Source: Holothuria scabra
Lineage: Eukaryota > Echinodermata > Holothuroidea > Aspidochirotida > Holothuriidae
NCBI GenBank assembly: GCA_037179385.1
Contig: CM074190.1
Location: 9,139,784-9,203,783 of the forward strand
Direction: 5' to 3'
DNA length: 64,000 bases
Both the position numbers and the translations under genes were made by a program. How positions within the stretch are numbered: the stretch's first letter is position 1; each line of letters begins with the position of its first letter. Shown one piece after another: positions 1 to 11,700 of the stretch. A model generated the notes under the pieces. The model was not told the DNA's origin and made no database searches. It saw nothing but the letters and a program-made list of their open reading frames with translations.

Positions 1-39
1 CACTCCCCACGGCAAAACTACGTTCAAATGCAACAACAC

Positions 40-343
40 TTAAAAGGCCAAACCTCTCACCCCAAACTACAATTTTGGTACGGGGGTACCAAAATTCTCA
101 ACTGGCTCATCTCTTTGATTGACAGCTTATTCAAACAATGCAGAGAACCAAAGCTTATATTACACAGCATGAACGGTACTGAGAGTGTTTTGATTATATA
201 AATTGAGTTTTTTATAATCACCTTGAAGCAATAAACTGAGATTGTATTTGGATGAGGCTGGACTTCAGACAATTGTGGGAGGGGCTTAAATAAGAAGGTT
301 AGGAGAATTGGCACTGTTTGGGGTGAGAGAACTGGGCCTTTAA
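40..343 (+). mobile_element. TTAA-flanked MITE, copy 1
   Basis: Non-autonomous element of about 296 bp lying between TTAA at 40-43 and TTAA at 340-343. The two ends are inverted repeats: the left end carries CTCTCACCCCAAAC, and the right end carries its reverse complement before GGCCTTTAA. There is no coding potential. The same element occurs at 9712, 21545, 35319 and, inverted, 55089. TTAA target duplications are typical of piggyBac-type transposases, so a piggyBac-like helper is the likely source, but none is seen here. Confidence 0.8.
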
Positions 344-3299
344 AAAACACTGTGCCAATACTTGTGCACTTTGTCCAAGGGTACCCCGGAGGCAGTTTTG
401 GTAAAGGGTAACCTCATTACTCCCACGTTTAAACGAACTCCACAATCGAATGCAGTTTAAAGTTTCACCCGGACTCGTGTTTATTGTATTTGTTTATGCG
501 GAAAAGGAGGGTGAGCCTAATTAAAAGTCCCCTCGAATTTTCTTCTAGAGTAACGTAATGCTAATTTTCACGTAGTTGTTATTTTTAATATGGCGAAAGG
601 GGGGGGGGGGAAGGTGGGGCCGGAAAAGCCCACCTCCCATCAATCCGCGCCTGATTATCTTACAGAGAGGTTGCACACAAAAAATAAAAATGGTGAAACG
701 AAAAGAGATATTATCTCCTAAACTTGCGTAATAATCACTTCTATTCAGCAAGCCGGCGTTGTGGTTCGAATTATCGGTGTTTAAACGCCTCAAACTTCTA
801 ACCTTGTTTATTCAGGGAGTTGGTTTATTCTGGTCACTCAGCTAATGAAGCACACGGCATCGGGTTGTAGGAAGCATCAACGTTGTTAAGTAGTATATTG
901 AGGTCTGTTTAATGAGGCAGATGATGACATGTTTATTACTTATTTATTTAAATGTTTACATACAAAGTCTTTATTGCTCTCTAACCATAATCATTTGTGG
1001 GTTCAACATTACAAGTGCACCATTTAAGGATTTACACACGTCAGCTCAAACGACTTCAGGGCCCACAGCATGCTTTGCCGACCCTCGTTGACAAAATGAA
1101 AAGTTCAGCTTTAATATTTTAATTCATAATTATGTAATATGGCATTTGTTGGTTTTGGAACTAATATTTGGGGGCTAAGCATGAGCTTTGCAATTCCATA
1201 TAACCGGTACGCTCCATTTTTTACAAATAATAATTTATAAAAATTATATTGTAAATTAATAATTACAAATTAATTATAATAATTTATAAATAAATAATAA
1301 TTTTACAAATTAATTGAAGATTCAGAAAGTAAGGTTTGAATTACCATGACTTCTTATAAAAACATTGTGAAATTGTTTTCGCCACTGATATATTCATGGT
1401 TCTTGCTTGAAAGATAAAGTTCATGTTCACCTATCGCCTACATATTCGACAGTCACGTAGACCTTTGGCCACGACTGACGCAGCGGCTTCATTCTTGCAG
1501 TTGTTTTTCAATCCATGTGGGTTCAACCCCTTGAGTCCCTGAAGTGTTTGTGTTTTTCTACGACTTTCCATTTGGCTTGCTATCAAAATCGTTTGCTTAG
1601 GCTACGAAGTCGGCAGAACGCCAGACTGAGCGCACTCTAATGACACTTCTGAAGGTAACAGAACAATAGACCCAGTGAATATATCGCGAATGTCCCTTGC
1701 CTGCTCGGGAGAGTCCCGAAGTTTCATTTGACAAAGGGTTGTTCCACCCAAAGGACTCGGTTCAAAGTCAATTTTGAATCAAATTGATCTCATTGGCTTT
1801 AAAAAGTAGCAAAAATCACCGTGGTGATGTGACGAATGATTCTCCCCGTTGTAACCCGCTTTACTGCCTACACAATATTTTACTTGTTCAATATATAAAT
1901 CTGGGTAAGTGTTTGCGCGATCAGAATTTGATTCTCGACAGGGCTGGAGTGTTCTGTTGCAACCCCCTAGTTTTAGTCACTGATCGCAAATCCCTTCTTT
2001 CGTGAGTAATTGAAAGGGTTCCCCTCGGGGAATTTTTCCTTCTGTGAATTATGCAAGGGCAGGGCATCGTTTCGAAACCAGGGTAGAAACTTTCCGCAAA
2101 TACTCTTTTGGTATGGTATTTGAAAGAAACATAGATTTAAATTGTCGAGTTAATTAGCCAACTTGAAGCTAAGATATAATTCATTTATAAGTCATAAACT
2201 TTCCTATATATTCGTACTAGCTTCAAGCAGTAAAAAAAAAATGTTAATTCTTGATCTGAATTATTTCTTTCACTCTTTTTCTTCAGTGACACCAGCTTTT
2301 CCTCTCGTAGAAATGTATTTGAGCGCACGAATATACAGCTGGACAGCTGCCGTAAAGTCGAGAATCATTATGTTTTGTAAATAATGTGTAAATCTTCGAG
2401 TTTAGCTGATAAATAGAAAGAAACTGTGGCAAAATTATTCGCCAATAACAACATTTCTAAGATGTGATCCCTGGCTGGGAAATTGGCGAACCAGTCGCTT
2501 ATACTTTTGGGTTGGGGCATGGAATCAACATATTCTAAACAGGTGAAATAGAAACAAATTAGCCCTCAGGATCGTCGATCCTGTCAATGAAACGTTATGG
2601 GGGTAAACATACCGTTTGCATCCTCAATGACTCAGACAAATTTGAAAAACAAATACAAGCAAACAAAGAAAACCGCAGAATAAGCAAAGCTTATAATTAA
2701 AAGTTAAAAAAAATTATAATTTTAAAAGTCTCTAGAAAACGTCAGTTCGAGACCTTTGAAAGCAATAATACCGCATTTACAACGCGCTATCATGTTGTGT
2801 GTATATGCGTGTCTGCGTGTCTGCGTGGGTGTGTTTGTTTGTTTATATGTGTTTAGGTAGGTGCTCAAGCTCATTTGGGTGTGTAACTTATGGGCTAGTT
2901 CGGTCACGGCACGATCTACGGTTCCGGCTGTTGAAAAAGTTTAACCCCCAATTCACAAACCAGATCTAGACTTGTAGCAATGATCACTAGAAAAGGAAAC
3001 CTTGGCATCTGTAAATCTTTGTAGTTTTCATTAAAAACATTAAAAAAAAAAAAAAATAGTAAAGACAACCCGTCAAAGAAAATTTGTGAACTTGCAAATA
3101 ATATGATATAGCGACACACATGCGAAGGTCTAGCAATGACCTGACGACGACCAATCGTTGACTTGCACAATATTTAAATGGAACAGACGGTTGGCTGCAC
3201 ATATTTTGGGAAGGGCTTACTACGAAAAAGATAATTTCAGCAATTCCATGTCTGGCAGTGGCAACAAAATATAAACTAAATTTAAGTTAAGTATACTAA
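344..3299. other. non-coding stretch, no gene recognised
   Basis: No convincing exon on either strand. Contents seen: a 12-G tract at 599-610, an AT-rich block at 1218-1313, and a degenerate GT-rich stretch near 2795-2870 with repeated GCGTGTCT units. Short open frames here have low-complexity or AT-rich composition. Confidence 0.6.
1218..1313. repeat. AT-rich low-complexity block
   Basis: Nearly pure A/T, built from overlapping AATTATAA, AATTTATAA and AAATTAAT words on both strands, so it is partly self-complementary. No coding or transposon-end signal is visible. Confidence 0.7.
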
Positions 3300-3303
3300 T
3301 ACT

Positions 3304-3830
3304 GGGGTAGTGGCGTACGCAGGGGGAGGGGGGGGGGTCGGGCCGTGGTCCCCCTCACTGATGTCAATTTTTAAGATCCTAAAAATACGTAAAATTTTAA
3401 TTCTAAAGGTATGATATCTTGCACCAAATTACTTGGAAGGACACCTAAAGTCTCTAAAATTTTCAAAGGGGGAGGGATTGCCTCCGGGCCCCATAACCTT
3501 TACAAATGTTTTTCTTTTTGCTTCTTATAAATATGCAAATTTTGTAACATTCCATATTTCACTTCAAAAGGTAGCATACATAGCATGAAAGGACATCCAA
3601 TTTCTCAGAAATTTTCAAAAGGGAGGGGGAACCTCTCTCCTAAGACCACTCCTTTAAGCCCACGATCGCTGATACTCTTTAGTTAGGCTACAATACGCAG
3701 ATTTGTAACAAACGTTACTTCAAAAGGAAGCATACAAAATGCAAGATTGCATGACAGGACACCCAGTTTTTCAATAAAATTTTCAAAGGGGAGGGGGAAC
3801 CCGGACACCCTATCCCCCACGTTAGCGACC
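3304..3830 (+). repeat. TGGCGTA/poly-G repeat followed by three diverged tandem units
   Basis: Begins with TGGCGTACGCAGGG and a 10-G tract at 3328-3337. Three diverged units of roughly 140-180 bp follow, near 3395-3490, 3530-3640 and 3700-3815. Each ends in a block like ATTTTCAAAGGGGAGGGGGAA, preceded by a GGACA-CC-A stretch. A related block appears inverted near 8920-8960. This is a dispersed repeat family, not a gene. Confidence 0.6.
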
Positions 3831-4064
3831 ACTCATGCCCACTTCAGAGAAATCCTGCGTGTGCTGTAATAATTTGAAATCGTATTATCCTTATATACTG
3901 TACTTTTGCATATATTTGACATCCTTCCGGCTAACAAATTAAAAAAGAAACGTTCGATTTTGTGGTTTACCCTCGTTTTGAGGTAGCAAACATGGTAAGG
4001 TGCTCTCTTCTCTAGTTTACGGCTTATTTCCAATTTCCGGAATGGTTATTATTTTAAGTCTGAG

Positions 4065-4229
4065 TCACACCGTCAAGACTTCCAACGACACAAAGGCGAC
4101 CACCAACGGCGTCAGTGTGTACACTTCCGTGAATACGATTTCGTCGGGTCGCAGGTCGGCCTCATTAAACATGCTCAATCGTAGTCGGATGCAGCCGGTG
4201 TGTTTACAACCTGGGTCATCCCGCCAAGA
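4065..4229 (-). CDS. candidate terminal coding exon, product unknown
   Basis: The minus frame is open from a possible acceptor (TGGTGGTAG at 4230) to TGA at 4065-4067, 54 codons plus stop. It contains CIRLRLSMFNEADLRPDE and ends in a hydrophobic segment, LTPLVVAFVSLEVLTV. Third codon positions are strongly G/C in an otherwise AT-rich region, which favours real coding sequence. Against it: the acceptor has a poor pyrimidine tract, there is no clear poly(A) signal and no partner exon was found. I do not recognise the family. It could be a relic of a retrocopy. Confidence 0.35.
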   Translation of the reverse strand, partial: SWRDDPGCKHTGCIRLRLSMFNEADLRPDEIVFTEVYTLTPLVVAFVSLEVLTV

Positions 4230-4864
4230 CTACCACCAAGGAAGTGCCTTCGATATATAGAAATTGTTTTTGGTACAGTAATGGTCCCGTTGTGGCCCTG
4301 ACTTTAATCTTCCTTCTTTTGACTGAATGAAAGAACCGATTCGTTTTTGCAAAGAAGGAATGACGTTATCAATAATTTACAGGGGCTTGTTGGTTTGATA
4401 TCGATAACTTTAATAACAAGTTTCAGGGTCCTGCCAAATAAAATGCTTACAACGAACATTTCCATATCTAAAAGTAACGAGAGAAGTCAACATTTTTAAT
4501 ATCGTTTATAATTTGAAAAGAATTTGGTCATGATTTTTTGACAACCGATTCGAGCCGTTAAGAACTCACAAAACAGTTTTTTGCATAAAAGATGGGGATT
4601 GTCCGAGTTTGACCACTTGCCATTAGTATGTGAAGAAAACAGCAGCTTTGGAAAATTTTGTTGCATTTCAAAGACCTCATTTTCCCGCTTTAAGAGAACT
4701 TAACCGGAACAGTTTTAACTACTAAATTTAAAGGTAGTGTTGCATGTCAGCAAAATGACCTGACTTTACTTAGCAGTTACAGAGTGAATTCTCGTAAGGA
4801 AAGATCCGTAAAAATTATTTCTATATTTTTTACGGTTCTCCAAATATAGTTTTAATGTTTCTGA
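4230..4864. other. non-coding, nothing recognised
   Basis: AT-rich sequence without an exon, tRNA or clear repeat end. A short phrase near 4318-4338 (GACTGAATGAAAGAAC) resembles the junction of U2-like and body sequence at 5039-5053 and may be a small SINE remnant. Confidence 0.5.
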
Positions 4865-5113
4865 ACTTAGCAACTTATTTTTTTAAAGTCCTCCCGAACC
4901 TCTGACAAAGGGCCGTTGGGCGAAACCAAAACTTTCACTGCTTCCCGAAGAAGCTATTGCTGAAGGACAATACGTGACCAACCACACGGCCCTCAGACCA
5001 TTAACATTATTGGCCTGTCATGTAAGGCTCCATTTTAGACTGAATGAAAAGAACAGACACTACACATGATCTTAGCCAAAAGGCTGAAAAGCTGAAAAGC
5101 GACTTAGCAACTT
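4865..5113 (-). mobile_element. U2 snRNA-headed SINE with target-site duplication
   Basis: On the minus strand the element starts at 5101 with CGCTTTTCAGC and then reads CCTTTTGGCTAAGATCA, followed by GTGTAGT-TCTGTTC. This is the 5' part of U2 snRNA, including the branch-point recognition segment region. A non-U2 body of about 165 bp follows, ending GGACTTT and a short A-rich tail at 4877. Both sides carry the identical 12-mer ACTTAGCAACTT (4865-4876 and 5102-5113), a target-site duplication showing retrotransposition. There is no Sm site or 3' stem, so it is not a functional U2 gene. The body recurs at 60426-60592. Confidence 0.85.
5050..5101 (-). ncRNA. partial U2 snRNA-like sequence (SINE head)
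   Basis: About 50 nt match the 5' end of U2 snRNA, with a short duplication (TTTTCAGC twice) near the cap-proximal end. The rest of U2 (Sm site, stem-loops III and IV) is absent, so this is a pseudogene fragment serving as the head of the SINE. Confidence 0.8.
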
Positions 5114-8100
5114 GTTGCTTAAGCAGAAATGATGAAATTGAAAATTGCACTGTGTTGACATTTCTTTTGTTAACCCTAAATCAAATACCGGCATCTCTTA
5201 ATTACTAAATTGATGGTTTACAATTGATACTGACGATTTTCAAGTACACAATTTAAATTTCCAAAATTAATGTTATAACTTTCCTTGAAGCGAAAATTGT
5301 AAACCTAAAGGATACCATTAGCCATATATGGCATGTCCCTCTCATGAAAAAATAAAATTGGCATATTGAACTCATGTTTATTAATGACTATGTGCAAATC
5401 AGACATTGTTGTGCAAAATGGCCAATTTTGACAGATTTTAATGAGAACTGCAGCTTGCAATTTTCTTGGTTTTCAATGATTTTTAGTTTTTACAGCGAAT
5501 ACCCAATTTTTTCATTGTCATGTCACACGACCTCTTCAGTCTCAGTTTCGTCGTTTCCAAACTAATGAATGTTACACACTACCGTATATTTTTTTGAAGT
5601 GCGAGCTTCAATCACGGCTCTCAAACTTGCCCTCAAAAAATTTCGACCGTTTCTCTAGGGTCTACAGTGTATGTATGTGCGCCCCTAAACATGTGCACAG
5701 TAGTTCAGAAAATCATGGATAAAGATACATGTGACACTCCCCCAATGTCGGAATTTTTGAAATTTGGTGTATACCACATTAATTTGAGGGGGGGGGGGGG
5801 GGGTTGGAAGACGAGCGAATCTGTGCATACTTTGTGCTACAATTGGGCAAAGTGTCCTATAGTTTTTGTGGAGGTTTGTAGTCTGCGCGGTCCAAATAGC
5901 TTTGTTAATCCAACCCATTACTCCCCGTGTAGCCGTGTGGTTGCAAGTAACCAACCAAATCTGAAAGGTCCGGGAGTGATTCTTTGAGGAAGAGTTATGA
6001 AAGTATTACTGTCGGAATGAAATGGTTTAACAGTCTTAAGAAAATTAGATTTATGAGTAATGTTGATTTGTTGACCATTTTGAGAGTGCAAGAGAACTTG
6101 AGAAAATGAGGGATGTAAGGGGCGGGAGGGCGTCGTCTCATTCCTGAATTACCGCTTCATTACTTGGTAGAGTATGTGTAAGGAGGTCGCTTTCATCGAT
6201 AGTTAGGTAAAAATAAGGAATCACGGCTGACAATCGGAAATGAAGCTATTGAGAGGAAAAAATTGTAGAAATATGAAGACATATATTCAGTTCTATAACT
6301 AACAAGCAAATGTGTTTCCTTCAATTAAGTTTATTTCAGTTATACTGTAGTGTAACAAAACAATTGTTTTTACAGAATAAAAACGTTAAGAACTTTAGAA
6401 TTTCAAAAGCGGAGCTTCTAACTGCAACTAATAATTTATTTAAAAATGAAGAAAAGTTCAATAAAACTGGTTTGAAACAGATAACAGGAAGCAGCGTCAA
6501 TTTATTCCAACAAATAAGTCAAATGTTTAAAGAATAGAAGCTTTTCATATGACGTGATAATACTCCTCAGAGGCGATGTTGGAGTACATGTTAATACACA
6601 GCATACAACACTCGATAGGCGGGCTCGTTGAATGTATACACACCGCGTATAACACCGTGCAAACTGTTCAGGGCGATAAGCACTTGTATTGCAATGATTA
6701 TCATTCAGAATGTCTGGTTCGTGACGTACTTGCGACGTCCTTACTATTGTACTTACAGCTGCGACGCTATCATGTTTCAATGTGATACAAGTTTCAAAGT
6801 TTAAAACTCTCGTAAAAATGTGCAATGATTTTCAAAACTATATACCTTTCTTTTGATGATGGGATGACGTTAGAAATATTTACTTCTTGGTCTGTTAAAG
6901 TTAAGCCATCTTCTGAAGCATAATAAAAATGTTTCCGTATTTACCATCCCACTTGACACAGTCTCCACAAACATGAAATACGTTTGGTAACAATTAAGAT
7001 TTTATGCAGGCAACGTGATGTCTGCAATATGCACGGCGTTTATTAACAGTGTAGGCATTTCGCGGTCGTTATAAATACACCATCATTCATATTGAAATGC
7101 GAACTCATTTTGCCGTTAAGTGTTCATTTCTTGATGGAATTATGACTGTACTTAAAACTTAAAACAAATAAAAAAGTAAGGGATTCGCTATTTACCAACG
7201 TGATTTTCTCTATAAGGTTAGACTAGATCCACGGAAATTAATTATTTTGGCCGATATCGAATGATAAAGCGGGCACGAATTTTCCAATGATTTTTTCTGA
7301 GACAAGCATTCTCTGCAATGAAGGGTAAGATAGGCCCTTGCTAAGTGATTAAAGACATCTTACAGTAATTTATTCTCTGTCAGTTTTGCTCTGGTTTTTC
7401 TCTAAGTGCTATAGGTACACATCTCCATTTGATCGAAAAGTATAAGGGCGAAATGCTTACAAACTACGCCCTCTTTTGGAATGTGTAATCAGGGAGTTGT
7501 CGTCCCCAGCAAATCCTGGTGTAATCAAGTTTAGGTGTAATGTCAGCAATATTTGACTGAGTGCATGATCCAGTCAAGCCTGCGTACTGTTTCGTAAACA
7601 GCACTGTAAAAAACGAAAAAATATCAGTCTCAGTTTCAAGCAAACAGGAGTGGTCCTTGCGGGGGACCCAGTGGGCATGAACTCCTCCGGGAGAAGCTGC
7701 TCCCTACTTTCCAATTTTGTCGGTAAGCCTTAATCCGTAGGATAACAAGATAACAAATTTGATCACAACAACGCCCCGCCTTCCTATAAAATACACTGAA
7801 CTTTGCTGAAAGAAAGGCAGATTTTCAATAACTGTCCTTATTTTCTTTTGGAAATTGCCAAGTTTTTATATTTTCATATTTTCATCTGGCATATTTCGAG
7901 CGCTTCGAGGGGACGCAAAATTCCTTTCTAATTCTTTCGGCAACTCATCGTCTTGTGGGGAATCAGCTTATTAGATCTTCATTGCAGCTTGGTCCCTCTG
8001 TCAGTCAAACTCTGGCACCACCCGTATTTCGAAACGTTGATCTAGGGGGACCAATATTGGGGGTCCAATTATGATCTTAATATGGTTTTCTTTGACCCAG

Positions 8101-8508
8101 TGGATTGAATTTGCCCCCCTGCCAAAGTCGGTTCAGGTTATTCATGTTTCAAGCTTTTAAAGGAGCGCGAGGAGACAAAACATACTTTAGATAACATGCA
8201 ACCTGAGCCTGTGGCGTGCCTGTACGAGCTGATCAGAACTTTTCAGCTATGTGCCTACCAATCAATATCTCGAAACCCATTTCCTTTGGACTGCCCACAT
8301 AAGTTATGTCAGTCACTTTATCTAACAAGAGCGAAAACCTTTCTCCATACTAATTACATTGAAAATTCTAACAACTGAAAGAAACGCCGATGCTTTGGTT
8401 CAACTCAAGTCATCACAAGTATCCTAACACAATATTTCATTATGTCAAGTAACTGAAGTTAAGAATTGACAAGTAGTCTTCTTCAAAGTAATAGTTTTTC
8501 AAACTTTT
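5114..8508. other. non-coding stretch 3' of the SLC16-like gene
   Basis: No supported exon. A 16-G tract sits at 5788-5803. A GC-richer patch at 7640-7730 has an open plus frame ending before GTAAGC, but no partner exon or recognisable family. The 3' UTR of the minus-strand transporter must begin at 8508. I find no canonical AATAAA within the first 130 nt. Confidence 0.5.
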
Positions 8509-8768
8509 TCAAACTTTAAAGTCACACACAACAAATATTTCTACATTTTCTGCTGCAGGGCCATCATACGCTGCAGCGTGTTGTGTTGTACTACTGTCTT
8601 TATTTTCAGGAGCCACAGTTTCTTCTTGATGATTTTCCGTCGTAGTACTCTGGCAAAAGTCTAGTTTGTACAAAAAGTTAAATAAAATTAGGCTTCCGCT
8701 GAGGAAAAAAGAGGCCCCCGCCGCTATGAAGGAGTAGTCATAGTTTCCCGTTGCGTCGAATAAAAATC
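8509..8768 (-). CDS. SLC16-like gene, last coding exon
   Basis: 260 nt, acceptor after a T-rich tract ending CGCAG. It encodes helix 12 (SFIAAGASFFLSGSLILFNF) and an acidic, Glu/Thr/Ala-rich cytosolic tail that ends in VCDFKV before TGA. Confidence 0.92.
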
Positions 8769-11700
8769 CTGCGAAAAAAAAGAGAACAATTGTCATGTCG
8801 ATCTTTACGTGAACCGGAGTGGCTTAATCAGGATCCTAGCTTGAGATATGTGGTATGATTTGTGCTCGCCGGGAAATGGAAGGGTCTAAGTATGGGGAAG
8901 GAAACACATTCACAACTTTGAAAATTTCTGAAGAATTGAATGTCCTTTTATGATATTTTTATTGAGTAAAATTTGTGTTGATATATTTTGGTATTTTTAG
9001 GAAGTAAGGGAAAATGGCACCAGCTAGTGAGTATGGCCATGGCTACACTGGTGGTTAATGACAACTTAAGGAATTAGTTATATGGAGGTCCTCGTTTCGA
9101 ACGTATCCGATTGTGTTTTTATATGAGAATAAGACTATTCATACTTCATTGGTGTGCATTCCTTCAATAAGCGAGTTCGGTGATTCGTTGCCGCATGGAA
9201 TTGTGGGGCACAGCGTGGGAAATACAAATCAAGCCCAGCACGTAACGAAGAGGGTTCCCATGTCTTCGTCAGTACGTGCATACGACAGTACCTAAGTGCC
9301 TAGCCAACTGGAAAGAAAATAGGGGTCCTGGTTCTACTTGCAAATTTTTACACCATCTGGAGAGACAATTTTGACACAATGCACTGCTCAAAACCAAACT
9401 TGGGATCCCTCCTTAAGTTATGGATGGATTAAGAAAGAATGATTTCACCAAACTTTCATTAAAACTCAAATTTTGGAATACGTGTTATAGGTGCGGGATT
9501 GGTTTGTTTATCCCGACAATTTGGACGATGTGCGCATGAGCAGAACCACCTAAAGGAATAACCGAACTGGATCATTGGAGATAGTTTAAACCACGATGAA
9601 TGGTCTAAAAAACCTCAAAGGTGCTTTTAGTAAAATATGTGATGTAACTATGTAAGACTCTAGTGTAAGATTGTTTAGACGCATGTAACTATTAATTTCT
9701 GGTGACTTTAAAGGGCCAATCCTCTAACCCCAAACTACAATTTTTGTATTGGTTAACAGAAATTCTCAATTGGCTCAGCTTTTTGATTGACAGCTAGTTT
9801 AAACAATGCAAAATACATAGCTCATTATCACACAGCCTGTACTGTACTGAGAGTGTTTTTGATTACACATTAGGTCTCGTGTACTCACCCTGAAACAATA
9901 CATAGAGGCTGTGTCTGGATGAGGATGAAATATAAACAGTTGTGGGAGGGGCTTACGTAAGTAGGTGAGGAGAATTATAACTGTTTGGGTTGATGAGAGG
10001 ATCAGGCCTTTAAGTGACATTTCAGCTGCATCAACAACCAAAGGGCTTTCTTTTAGATCTGTTCAAAATCCATTAGTGTGGCAAAGTTGAAAAGGATTTT
10101 TGCACGTTTGTAAAAGTGTTCACATTAAGTTTAAAAGAACAAGAAAATGAATAACACTAAAAGGGAAAGTTAAAGCGAAAATTTTTCCATATTTAGGAGG
10201 AACCGAATCTGCACAGTGTGGTGAAATTTTCATTCAAATTGAACATTGGATAACAGTTAATGAAATCACTAGTTTTGTGTTCCAAAGTAAGTTTGAAATC
10301 AGCAGAGGTTATATCACTCCCTCGTATTGACAAAGAAGAAATTTTCCCTTTATTTTTTCACACTGTTATGGCGTCTTTGCAGTTAAAAGTGATTGGACTT
10401 CCCTGTGGGCAGGTGGGAGTTACAAAGTTTGCAAGGCTCTCATGCAACTATCTTATGCAATCACATTCTGATAATATGGGATAAGAAACACAAAAGCCTG
10501 TCCATTAATTTGACGTTGTGTTATCATATGTGTGCAATTGCCTCAAGTTCACCTTTTTGTTGAAATTGTGAGAACTTCATTTGTTCATATCTTGAGTACC
10601 ATTGAACCACACATCGGATTTTAATGCAAATGTCGCCAAAATGCTTAGGCCTACAACTTGATAATTACCCCTGTAACATATCAAAAATTGATGAGAACGT
10701 AAATCCTTAACTCATTTGCTGAGTAAAAAATGTTGAATTGTTGAGATCACTTAAATTTTACAAGTCGCAAACCTAGTGTTTCCTACTATATTACGTACGC
10801 TTAATTAAATTTCATATTTCTCTTGGAATTTGGGGTTTATAAGGTGTGGTAGCACTTTTGTCTTCTGTTGGTCAAATGATTAGTGATCGTTTCATTCTTG
10901 TAGAGTGAATTTTATGCTTTAAAATCGCTAACTACGTAGCAGTGCCAGTATAGGTTCCTCATGTTTATGCGGCGGCCACACTACAAAGAATCCGGATCGG
11001 ATACGGAACCGATTTTGTCGGGTTTTTTTAGTGTCTTCACCATATCTGGTCTAAAAGGCAAACATTTGTCAACCAGTGTAAATGTAAGTTTGTATATGAT
11101 GTCCACGAAAATAAAATGCGACTGATTTTTTCATGGCGTCACACCGACATACATTTTTTTTTATCGGACATCGTCGTCCAATATACTCTGTCTACCGATG
11201 TGACCGCACCGATTGATTAGCTTTAATTTAATTTTATAGACCTGCAGTACAACTCATAAATTCCACAGTTTCACATATTCGGTTCTTTTCGACCAGAAAA
11301 GGAGAAAATACTACTAACAAAAGCCCTACAAAATCGGATCGGAGTCCGATCCGACTTCGTTATAGTGTGACCGCGGCCTTTTACGGTTCCCGATACCTTA
11401 CCAGACGTTGCTGACAAACAGACACACAATGCTTCACTGGTCAGCAAAATTGCAATTATTTCTAGATGTAAGTAAACAGTAACAGATAAAGAAGTCATAT
11501 AGAGACTGAAAATGATGGACAAGCGCCTAAAAGAAACGTTGCAATCAAGATAAAATAAATTCGTTGCAATTCTTCCCTGCTTTTTCTTTGGATGTAGAGT
11601 ATTGGTACATGGTAGTACTGAAGTCTATTCCCGACTCATATTTCAGTTGGACCCAGTTGCTCAGTTCAACTGTGTTTAACTGCATAGTTCCAGTTAGTTG

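Noticed and set aside
5050..5101. Functional U2 snRNA gene
   Set aside because: Only the 5' part is present, with a small internal duplication; no Sm site or 3' stems, and it is bounded by a retrotransposition target duplication.
7640..7730. Plus-strand exon ending in GTAAGC with Gly/Ser-rich coding potential
   Set aside because: No acceptor with a good pyrimidine tract, no neighbouring exon and no recognisable family.
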